Assembly (NCBI GenBank): GCA_019058165.1 | Contig: JAHLVZ010000003.1 | Coordinates: 1-64,000 of the forward strand | Direction: 5' to 3' | Source of the DNA: Candidatus Heimdallarchaeota archaeon | GTDB lineage: Archaea > Asgardarchaeota > Heimdallarchaeia > JABLTI01 | Length of the DNA: 64,000 bases | In this document: piece by piece, positions 39,966 to 48,314 of the stretch | How the letters are laid out: each line of letters starts with the position of its first letter | How positions within the stretch are numbered: position 1 is the first letter of the stretch | The notes under the pieces: generated by a model | Told to the model about the DNA's origin: nothing | What the model saw: only the letters and a program-made list of their open reading frames with translations | The model's database searches: none | Translations under genes and position numbers: made by a program

Positions 39966-42128
39966 TTAACTAAGTAATTCAGCAACTTTTTCTTCAAACC
40001 AGTTATAGAGTGGTGATGATTCTTCGAGTTCTTTATTGAGAATTAGAGATTTATCGATCATAAATTCGGATATTTCTTTTGAGAGTGTATTTAGTTTCAT
40101 AACAGCATCATAGTTCTCTTGGCTAACAATAAGTGCTAGGTTTAAATCATCAGTTACGTTTTGATAAAGAATAATGTTGTTTCCTCTACTTATAGAGAAA
40201 TAGGGTTCTGTAGTTCCAAATAGTTGCTTACCAAATGAATCAATTGCTGAAATGAAATTTGAAATCAATTGTTGATTCATTTTTTGAACATCAAAGATTT
40301 TTGTGTAAATAGTTAATCCTGCATTATTGATTAGAAGAATTAATTTTATATCAGCTTTTATCGGATCGATTTGTTGTGGCAATTGTACTAATTCTTCCAT
40401 TGTTGACTCGAGAACATGCATAACCATGACTTTCGCAGCATCTTTATTAGTAGCAATTTCATTCAAAAGTGGTTCAGTGAATAAGATCTCTTTTTCATCT
40501 TTTTCTTCTTCAGATTTCTTTCTTCTTGAGAATTCAAGTAATTGTGTAATCATTTTCTTATTTGCTTTTATTTGCGAATCTTCACTATCGGGTATTTCAT
40601 TGATGAATCTCTCAGCTGCATCCAAATTTTGTGAGAGAATCTCAAATCCCGCAAGTGTAACATTCTTTGTAGCTACCCATTCTGGTAAATCTAATGCTCC
40701 TACAAGTGTTAATAATTCATTTAATCTCTTCTTTGCAGAACCAAGATATCGTTCCTTTTCAGATATTTTGTAAAATTGTAAATCGGTATTTACTAGATTA
40801 TACACTGATGCTAAAGCATTGAGATAATCTTTTTGTTTGTTAAAATAATAAAGTGATTCTTCACCGTATTTATAAGCCAATTCGGAATTTATCTCTGCAT
40901 CTAGATAATAAACGAATTTTGAACTTGCTAGTATTGCCTTATTCATTAGTGTTGGTGCCTGTGCAACTTTTTCTTCCAAGATCTTAAGATATTTTGCTGC
41001 TAATTCATAATCATCTAAAGTCATTGCATTTGATGCAACAGCATAGGCCCTAAAAGGTGTCACTAATTCATTACTGGTATCAAGAATTTCTACAAGGCGT
41101 TTTAGATACTTTCTTGCTTCTCCTTTTCTGTTTGCTTGATTATGAATTCCTATTAAATTGCTTAATGTAGTAGCTATAGATTGATAATCACCTGTTCCTT
41201 CTACTAAATCAAGACACTTTTCATATGCTTCAGTACATTTGTCAGAATCAGTTAATGTATACATATAAGCTAAATTATGATAGAATGTAGATTTCCAAGA
41301 GTGACGTCCATGTACCCTGCCTAGTAATTTCTCTGCTTTCTCTAGATAGTCTAAACCTTTTGTTGGTTGTCCGGCACTATAATAAAGCATACCACTTACG
41401 TGGAGAATATTAGCTTTCATAACAGTGCTTTGACTCAACTCTAATACTTGTTGAATTTCTGGTCGTTCATAATACGCAAGGGCAGCATCGAGATTTTGTG
41501 CAGACATTAATATCTGACTTTTCTGTAAAATCATTCGAATAGCTAATTCTTGCACAAAAAAAACTTCTTTCGCTTCTACCCATTTCACAGCTCGTTTCCA
41601 AATCGCTTCTGCTTTTTGTGACAATTCTTCTATCTTATCGTATTCCTGTTTCATTCCATGAAACATTATTTCCAATAAAAAGCTTTGAAGATCAAGAATT
41701 ATGCTTGCTAATTTATCAGCTGCAACTAACCTATTAAAAATCATATTCCTGTTTTCATCAGTTAATCTTGATTTTGTAATTACTTGCTCAATATTGTCAA
41801 ATATTCCCTTATCTACTTGTAATTGAATATTATAATACTGCATTTCTGGGGAAAATGGATATACCGCAGCCATAGATGATATGTCTTTTTCTTTAGCTAA
41901 ATCCAATGAGATTTGTCCAAACATGATAAAGGCTAGAGAGGAGATATCCTCACCTTGAAACTTTGTTAAATAATCCTTTAAACCCAGGAATAATGCTTCA
42001 TATTTGTTTTTCATTTCAGCATAATTTTCTCTTATTATCTTTAGTATTCCTGATTTTTCTATAGGAGAAATAATAGCAAATAATGATCGATATTCAATAG
42101 GAATTAAATCTGTAGGATCGAAACTCAT
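39966..42128 (-). CDS. TPR-like helical repeat protein with C-terminal roadblock/longin-like domain
   Basis: TPR-like repeats (ANILHVSGMLYYSAGQPTKGLDYLEKAEKLL); C-terminal IKLILLINNAGLTIYTKIF... Confidence 0.6.
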   Translation of the reverse strand: MSFDPTDLIPIEYRSLFAIISPIEKSGILKIIRENYAEMKNKYEALFLGLKDYLTKFQGEDISSLAFIMFGQISLDLAKEKDISSMAAVYPFSPEMQYYNIQLQVDKGIFDNIEQVITKSRLTDENRNMIFNRLVAADKLASIILDLQSFLLEIMFHGMKQEYDKIEELSQKAEAIWKRAVKWVEAKEVFFVQELAIRMILQKSQILMSAQNLDAALAYYERPEIQQVLELSQSTVMKANILHVSGMLYYSAGQPTKGLDYLEKAEKLLGRVHGRHSWKSTFYHNLAYMYTLTDSDKCTEAYEKCLDLVEGTGDYQSIATTLSNLIGIHNQANRKGEARKYLKRLVEILDTSNELVTPFRAYAVASNAMTLDDYELAAKYLKILEEKVAQAPTLMNKAILASSKFVYYLDAEINSELAYKYGEESLYYFNKQKDYLNALASVYNLVNTDLQFYKISEKERYLGSAKKRLNELLTLVGALDLPEWVATKNVTLAGFEILSQNLDAAERFINEIPDSEDSQIKANKKMITQLLEFSRRKKSEEEKDEKEILFTEPLLNEIATNKDAAKVMVMHVLESTMEELVQLPQQIDPIKADIKLILLINNAGLTIYTKIFDVQKMNQQLISNFISAIDSFGKQLFGTTEPYFSISRGNNIILYQNVTDDLNLALIVSQENYDAVMKLNTLSKEISEFMIDKSLILNKELEESSPLYNWFEEKVAELLS

Positions 42129-42239
42129 ATTATGACCTCCAGCTACTTTGGAGAAAAACTGCTTAAAAAGGGAATTATTTACTATATTTAGTCTTTTTTG
42201 GTAGAAGCAAAAGCACTAGTTTTGATTACTTTTGCTATT

Positions 42240-42890
42240 TCAAGCAAAATTATGATTTCAAACAGGATAAAATGGTTTTTGTTTCAACCAATTATTTAGA
42301 TACTCTTTATGGAATTGGTTCTCTCAATTTGGACAATAAACAACAATTTGATTAGTTATGAAAGTTAATTTACATACTCCACATCGCTCTGCTAATATTT
42401 CCTCATCATAAATTAATGAATCTAGTGAGATTTCTTTTTCATCAACTGTAATTGGAAAAACTTGGCTAGATAATTGCAGCTCTTTTTCAAAAGAGCCATA
42501 GCGATCAAAGAATCTTTGACTTAAAGTATCTGTTCTGGGTTTAGAAACTTCTAAAACATCTTTTTGTTTCTTGAGAGAAACACTATGTCTGATACCAGCA
42601 AATAACCGATCCTTTGGTTCCGCTTTCCAATGGCTAGCTTTATTTCTTATGAAAATAATAAAGTGTATTAGTAAAGTAAAAGTAAAACAAAACCACCAAT
42701 TAGCATAAATGAAAAACTTATTCGGGCCATCCCGTCATTCGTGAGAGAATAAATGTGATTGTTTTCAATTATTAACAGTCTACTTAATTGCCAAATAAAA
42801 ATTGTAGCGTTAATAGCTACAAAGGGAATTGTTAACCAGTAAATTATGTTATAAGCCCGTTTTTCTCCTATTTTCTATCCCAATTTACTT
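42240..42890 (-). pseudogene. Decayed membrane RING-like zinc-finger protein
   Basis: Reverse-strand translation ...WLTIPFVAINATIFIWQLSRLLII... (frameshift) ...RCGVCKLTFITNQIVVYCPN*ENQFHKEYLNNWLKQKPFYPV*; aligns with RING units at 43.2-45.4 kb, with stops and lost ligands. Confidence 0.65.
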
Positions 42891-43220
42891 GATTTACTAA
42901 TGGTATTTTGTCTTCTTTATTTATATATGCCTTTAAATAGAGAATATATGATATTAACCATTATCATATAACCAGACGAATGTTTGTTTTAAACCTGAAA
43001 TTCTTTGATTAGATCTACTTATGATAATAAAGTGCCTCTGTAAGCATAAACTTAGGTTAATTAGTATAGACCAATTTAACACAAGTTCATACGAGAAGAA
43101 CAGTTAGTTATTTTATATAAAATCATGAATCTATCTAGCCTTATAATATGTCTCTTTCTTGAATATAATATCTATAAATAAGAGTAGATACCAATCAATA
43201 TTATTGTTAACATATGTCAG

Positions 43221-43691
43221 TTGGGGATAATAATTAGTACTAAAAGAATAAGCAGATCCTTCCTTTACTGTGGAATTTTATCTTTAGTCTTAGCTGTTTC
43301 ATCAATCATCATTTTAGCCACTGTATCAGGCATGTTTCCAGCAGTATTCCCCGTCTTCATAATAATTTTATTTCTAACCTGTCCTATCTCACTAATCTTC
43401 TTATTTATCGCTTATCGAAGAGGGAAATCTCCACCGGACATTCAAACAAAAATTGAATTTATTAAATCTCAATATAAGTCATTTAGGTTGAAAGATACAT
43501 CTAAAGCCTACGTTTGTATGGTTTGTAAAAGGGATATCGAAATTAACCAAGATGTTCATAATTGCCCTAATTGTCACTCCTATTATCATGAAGAACATCT
43601 ATTTCAATGGTTACAAGTCAATACTTCATGTCCTGTTTGCAGTTTTGATTATTATCAAAATGCTTTGAAGACTAGAAAAAAGAAGAAATAA
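43221..43691 (+). CDS. Membrane-anchored RING-like zinc-finger protein
   Basis: 2 TM; CMVCKRDIEINQDVHNCPNCHSYYHEEHLFQWLQVNTSCPVC; TTG start. Confidence 0.65.
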   Translation: MGIIISTKRISRSFLYCGILSLVLAVSSIIILATVSGMFPAVFPVFIIILFLTCPISLIFLFIAYRRGKSPPDIQTKIEFIKSQYKSFRLKDTSKAYVCMVCKRDIEINQDVHNCPNCHSYYHEEHLFQWLQVNTSCPVCSFDYYQNALKTRKKKK

Positions 43692-43857
43692 AATAGAAGT
43701 CTCATTTTTATAAGACCCCTATTTGTTTCATTAGATCTTCAAGTGATTTTACCCAAAGAAATAGATAGAAATTGATATTATATTCCTTGAAATATTAGAT
43801 TTATATAGAGGGATTAAGAAATATAGTTTAAAGAAGGATTATTACGAGGGTTAAAAA

Positions 43858-44286
43858 ATTAGCAAGCTAAGAAAATCGCCTAAATTAGGTTATATTTGGT
43901 CAGGTATTTCTCTACTAACTTTCATTACTTCAATTGTACTATTATCAACGGTATTTGATGCTGGTACGACGGGTTTTTTAATACTAATACTCGTTTTAAC
44001 TTTATCATTTCCGAATATCTTTATTGGGTTATTGATAGGTTCTGTCTTAAGATCTAGAAGAAAGAAATCTCTAACAATAAATCAAATGAAATCAGTATAT
44101 CAACCAAAATTCAATGGAGAAAGTGCAGAAGAACTCTTATGTATGATTTGTAAACTGGAAATATTTCCAGGAGACATAGTCTATATTTGTTCGAACTGTA
44201 AATCTTATTATCATGAAAGCCACTTCCTTAATTGGTTAGTGATTAAAGCAACTTGTCCAGTCTGTGAGTTTAATTTCCTACAATAA
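43858..44286 (+). CDS. Membrane-anchored RING-like zinc-finger protein (probable non-canonical ATT start)
   Basis: Open frame after TAA at 43852 restores TM region; CMICKLEIFPGDIVYICSNCKSYYHESHFLNWLVIKATCPVC; GAGGGTT just upstream of ATT. Confidence 0.5.
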   Translation: MSKLRKSPKLGYIWSGISLLTFITSIVLLSTVFDAGTTGFLILILVLTLSFPNIFIGLLIGSVLRSRRKKSLTINQMKSVYQPKFNGESAEELLCMICKLEIFPGDIVYICSNCKSYYHESHFLNWLVIKATCPVCEFNFLQ

Positions 44287-44378
44287 TTTAGAAAAATAAA
44301 AATTAAAAGAAAGCAGAAACAATCTAATTTCTATAGTTTTAAATAATCAATAAAATAAAATATTAGTAGGGTGGAAAT

Positions 44379-44729
44379 TTGGGAAGTTCGTCGAACAGGA
44401 AGATTTTCACACCACAAATTGTTTTTGCAAGTTTAATAATCCTGAGATTTAATAAACATAGACAAGATAAGTGGCTTAAGACAGAATATGATGAGTTATT
44501 TAAAGACGAAGATAGAGAACAAGAACTAAGTGAAGAATTTAAATTAGTTCTCAAACCAGTTGTTTTCCAAGGAACTCTTGAGAATCAAATACACTCCTTA
44601 TACAACAATGATAATAAGGAAGGACAGGTAGTTCTTATTTGCTCCAAATGTACATCACATTTTCATAACAATCATCTATTGGATTGGTTAAAAGATAATC
44701 CCTTATGCCCTGTTTATCATGAAGATTAA
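44379..44729 (+). CDS. Degenerate RING-like paralog
   Basis: LICSKCTSHFHNNHLLDWLKDNPLCPVYHED: first Cys pair absent, last Cys replaced by Tyr; TTG start. Confidence 0.45.
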   Translation: MGSSSNRKIFTPQIVFASLIILRFNKHRQDKWLKTEYDELFKDEDREQELSEEFKLVLKPVVFQGTLENQIHSLYNNDNKEGQVVLICSKCTSHFHNNHLLDWLKDNPLCPVYHED

Positions 44730-44777
44730 AAGAAATAAGAAGTGTTATGTAATAACAAAAAAAAAGGGAAATAAAAT

Positions 44778-45419
44778 ATGTCTAAATCTCGATCATCAAG
44801 AAGATTAATTGTCGAGTTAATAATCGGAGTTATTTTAGTTTTATCCTTAATTGCAACGATTTTAGTTGCTGAATTCGTTGAGGGTATTACTCAACAATTT
44901 GTAACAATTGCATTTATCACTTTAGGCATCCTTGTTTTATCCTTTATTTCTTATGGAATTTTTTATAGATTGTATAAGGCAAGACCTGAACTTTTCACTA
45001 GTTCATCTCAAAGTGGATTTAGAAAACCAATTGATAGTGTTCACTCTGACACTACTCGATTTGAGCCTATAATTAAAGAAGCAAAACCTGAGCTTTTTTA
45101 CGAAGGACCAAATGGGAAGAGAATTAGAGTATACCATGATAGTATCGAATCTGATAAGAAAAGATCTAGTTCACCCTATGATAGTGTTAAATCTGACTCG
45201 TACCAATATAAACCAAACAGGGGTTCCGGTAAGAAACCATTTACAGATTTTTGTTTGGAAGAAACAACAATATGTTTCATTTGTAAATTAAAGCTAGATA
45301 AAAACGAAAAAATCTATAGATGTCCAGAATGCAGGTCACCTTTTCATATTAAACATTTAGCTGAGTGGCTCAATGAGAACTCAGATTGCCCCGTTTGCAA
45401 TGTTGAATTATCACTTTAG
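44778..45419 (+). CDS. Membrane-anchored RING-like zinc-finger protein
   Basis: 2 TM; CFICKLKLDKNEKIYRCPECRSPFHIKHLAEWLNENSDCPVC. Confidence 0.7.
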   Translation: MSKSRSSRRLIVELIIGVILVLSLIATILVAEFVEGITQQFVTIAFITLGILVLSFISYGIFYRLYKARPELFTSSSQSGFRKPIDSVHSDTTRFEPIIKEAKPELFYEGPNGKRIRVYHDSIESDKKRSSSPYDSVKSDSYQYKPNRGSGKKPFTDFCLEETTICFICKLKLDKNEKIYRCPECRSPFHIKHLAEWLNENSDCPVCNVELSL

Positions 45420-45441
45420 CGGGTTTCACTTATGTTTTTTT

Positions 45442-45459
45442 GTCTCATTTTTTTGAGAC
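45442..45459. terminator. Hairpin GTCTCA-TTTTTT-TGAGAC after the RING cluster
   Basis: Perfect inverted repeat in a convergent intergenic region. Confidence 0.45.
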
Positions 45460-45469
45460 CCCGAATGTG

Positions 45470-45485
45470 CGTCGATTTTTCGACG
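45470..45485. repeat. Palindromic repeat CGTCGATTTTTCGACG (copy 2)
   Basis: Same core as copies at 39884 and 46182. Confidence 0.6.
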
Positions 45486-45543
45486 AAGATAAGTAATGAG
45501 AAAAACATTAGTTGAAATATTAAACAATGAAATAAATGATTAA

Positions 45544-46053
45544 CTAAAATAATGTATTTAGTTTTTCTATTAATTGTTGTGCAGTATCATATCCAATTAT
45601 TGTATCGGATCGTTTATTATCTAATTGCATTTCAGATAATTTTCCAGACCAACCAGTTTTTTTATACGAGAAGAGAGGTTTCCCCAATTGCCAGGCAAAA
45701 GCGATTTCGCTTAGGGTTCCTGACCCCCCACCAATTGCAGCAATCGCATCACCAGAAGCTGTTATAATCTGATTTCTCGCATAATGAATACCCGTAGCAA
45801 TTACTATATCACAGAATTCATTCGCATCATTTGATTCAAGTGACGCGATGACTCCTATAGTATCACCTTCTTTATACTTGTTAGAGGATCTAGCGCCTTT
45901 ACAAACTGCTTCCATGACTCCACCATAACCACCACATAAAATCCTATAACCATTATCAATTAGCAATTTACCAATGGTTAAGGCTATAGCTCTGTCTTCG
46001 TCCAAAGCTGTTTGGGCACTCCCACCGATTATAGAAATTATTTTACGACGACC
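45544..46053 (-). CDS. TIGR00725/LOG-like Rossmann-fold protein
   Basis: ISIIGGSA...LCGGYGGVMEAVCKGA...AIGGGSGTLSEIAFAW; ATG near 46053 preferred over the ORF-track start at 46086. Confidence 0.75.
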   Translation of the reverse strand, partial: GRRKIISIIGGSAQTALDEDRAIALTIGKLLIDNGYRILCGGYGGVMEAVCKGARSSNKYKEGDTIGVIASLESNDANEFCDIVIATGIHYARNQIITASGDAIAAIGGGSGTLSEIAFAWQLGKPLFSYKKTGWSGKLSEMQLDNKRSDTIIGYDTAQQLIEKLNTLF

Positions 46054-46181
46054 CATAGAAATCAACCATATGTGTCTAATGCACATCAGATATTAAAATA
46101 GTTAGTGCTAAAAATTATTCAGACGAATAGTTAATTAATAAAATAATTATCTAATAAAATATTTTAGAAATGTGTCAAATA

Positions 46182-46201
46182 TTCGTCGATTTTTCGACGA
46201 A
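46182..46201. repeat. Palindromic repeat TTCGTCGATTTTTCGACGAA (copy 3)
   Basis: Identical 20-mer to copy 1. Confidence 0.6.
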
Positions 46202-46424
46202 GATAGAAGTTGTATAAATCATTAGTTGAATTTTTATAATAATAAACAAACATCTAATTTATCAATAATATATGTAAAAATATTTAAGCAAAAATTATCG
46301 CTGGAAAAAAAATAATCCAAATTTACACAATTCGATAGACTTTAAACTGCAAATTACCATAAGTCATTATTGTCGAATAAATCCTCGACAAAAATGCTCT
46401 AATATTAACTGAGGGTTCCAATAT

Positions 46425-46859
46425 TTGATCAGGAAAAGGAAACAATCTATCAGTCACAATAATCAAAATTCTAATGGACCATTTACACATCTTTCAGAAG
46501 ATTACCCCTCAGAAATTAGTGAATTGGTTTCTGAACTTATTTCCATGAGAGGAATTCTCAGATTAGATATCCTTACTATACAAGGTGAATTGATTTTCTG
46601 TTATAATCGCTGGGGAGATTCCGCTAAAACTCTAAATGAACATGATGCTTTAGAGTTACTCGAGAACCTTAAGAATCAATTACAGAAAGCCAATAAAAAA
46701 GAAATTAACCATTTCATTATTAGAGCTGAAGATGCTAATTATATTGCTTTTTCAAATAAAAAGATCTATCTCTTTCTACAATGCGATAAAAAATGCAGAT
46801 TACCATTTATTACTCTTAAAGCAAAAAGAATTGCTTCAGATATTTCATTGTTGCTTTAA
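46425..46859 (+). CDS. Roadblock/LC7-like protein
   Basis: MRGILRLDILTIQGELIFCYNRW...FIIRAEDANYIAFSNKKIYLFLQ pattern; immediately precedes a small GTPase. Confidence 0.5.
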   Translation: MIRKRKQSISHNNQNSNGPFTHLSEDYPSEISELVSELISMRGILRLDILTIQGELIFCYNRWGDSAKTLNEHDALELLENLKNQLQKANKKEINHFIIRAEDANYIAFSNKKIYLFLQCDKKCRLPFITLKAKRIASDISLLL

Positions 46860-46939
46860 TTTTTAGGTTATTTTTACTATCTTTGTCCAACATCTAATCA
46901 GACAAAGAAGTTAAAAATAAAGAGTTACTAAAATAAAAT

Positions 46940-47632
46940 ATGCCTTTCGCTAAGACCAACAATGCCAAGTCTACTATTACTAGAAAGACACTTGAAACAG
47001 GTTTACCTTTGGAAAGAGGTAAAAGTCATTTGGTTAAAATTTCAATCGCAGGCGTTGGTGGGGTAGGAAAAACTACTCTCTGTCAAAGAGCCATGGGCCA
47101 TATTTTAGACGATTTTTTTGACAACTACCGAATCACTATTGGAGTTCAATTCTTCACTCATAACATTGATACTGATTTTGGTAAAGTAGTAATGTCTGTT
47201 TGGGACCTGGCAGGTCAACCACAATTTAGACAAATTATGGACAGATTTCTATCTGGAAGTAAAGGCATCATTCTTGCTTATGATTGTACTAGGATTGATA
47301 CTTTCTTTTCTTTGTATCATGAATGGATTCCCTTAATTAGAGAGAACTGTGATGAAAATATTCCAATAGTTATAGTTTCCACTAAAAATGATCTCTTGGA
47401 TGAAAGGGAGATAGAACCTGAAGTGGTTACAGAGTTTATAGACTCGAGAGAGGATCATAATTTAAACATAATTGGTTTTATAGAGACTTCCTCAAAAAGC
47501 AATATTAATGTTCGTGAGACCTTTGAGTTTCTTTGTAAGAATATAGTTAACAAAGAAGTTCATAAATATTACAAACAAATAAGTGTTGAAAAAAGACGAA
47601 AAAAGAAAACGAAAGCTAACAAGTCTACCTAA
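46940..47632 (+). CDS. Ras/Rab-like small GTPase
   Basis: G1 GVGGVGKTT, G3 WDLAGQ, G4 STKNDL, G5 ETSSKS; basic C-terminus. Confidence 0.85.
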   Translation: MPFAKTNNAKSTITRKTLETGLPLERGKSHLVKISIAGVGGVGKTTLCQRAMGHILDDFFDNYRITIGVQFFTHNIDTDFGKVVMSVWDLAGQPQFRQIMDRFLSGSKGIILAYDCTRIDTFFSLYHEWIPLIRENCDENIPIVIVSTKNDLLDEREIEPEVVTEFIDSREDHNLNIIGFIETSSKSNINVRETFEFLCKNIVNKEVHKYYKQISVEKRRKKKTKANKST

Positions 47633-47636
47633 TTTT

Positions 47637-48305
47637 TCAAAGACATTTATTCATTGCTTTCTTAATGAGCTCTGCAAATTTCTTATAGAGAGAATCATAC
47701 AACTCAAATGTTTCGAGGCCAAATTGATTGTATTTTGTTGTTATATAGAGGTCTAGAATAAGATTGACTGTTTTAGTTTCACCTTGTTCGTTGATGTAAT
47801 GATGAAGGTTATATTTTATTTCGATTTTTTCATTCTCCGTTGCATTATCAGCTTTCAAATCACTTATTACACCTTTTAGAGTGTAAAGATCATCAACATG
47901 ATGCATTTTGGGTTCAATGTGAATTTCTTTTAGAATAAGATCTATTATTTCCGTTATAAATTTCTTAAAATCAGGTTCACATACTCTTGTCCTAAAGTAA
48001 TATGAATCAAGAATCGAATCTTTAAAAAATACTGGTAATTTTTCGCGCACATCTACGAGTATTTGTAATTCTGGTTTAAGTTTAAAAGACGCAAAATCAT
48101 CTAGCCAATTGTCTTTGATTTGATCAATTATGAATTGGTTGTTTTGTTCCAGAAAATGTTTATTCTGAATGCCATTTTGCAGGAATTTCAATATATAAGC
48201 GATATGAGCAGTATCTTCTTCTAATCTTGGAAAACAAAATAGTAAACATTTTTCGGATTGTAAATCAATTACATAATGATTCATTGGGGTAAAATATTCA
48301 TGCAA
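47637..48305 (-). CDS. Uncharacterised protein
   Basis: ORF immediately downstream of 48315-49334 on the same strand. Confidence 0.5.
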   Translation of the reverse strand: MHEYFTPMNHYVIDLQSEKCLLFCFPRLEEDTAHIAYILKFLQNGIQNKHFLEQNNQFIIDQIKDNWLDDFASFKLKPELQILVDVREKLPVFFKDSILDSYYFRTRVCEPDFKKFITEIIDLILKEIHIEPKMHHVDDLYTLKGVISDLKADNATENEKIEIKYNLHHYINEQGETKTVNLILDLYITTKYNQFGLETFELYDSLYKKFAELIKKAMNKCL

Positions 48306-48314
48306 TAACAGATT

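Noticed and set aside
40327-40773. 148-aa ORF antisense to the TPR/roadblock gene
   Set aside because: Ser/Phe-rich shadow ORF with no motif.
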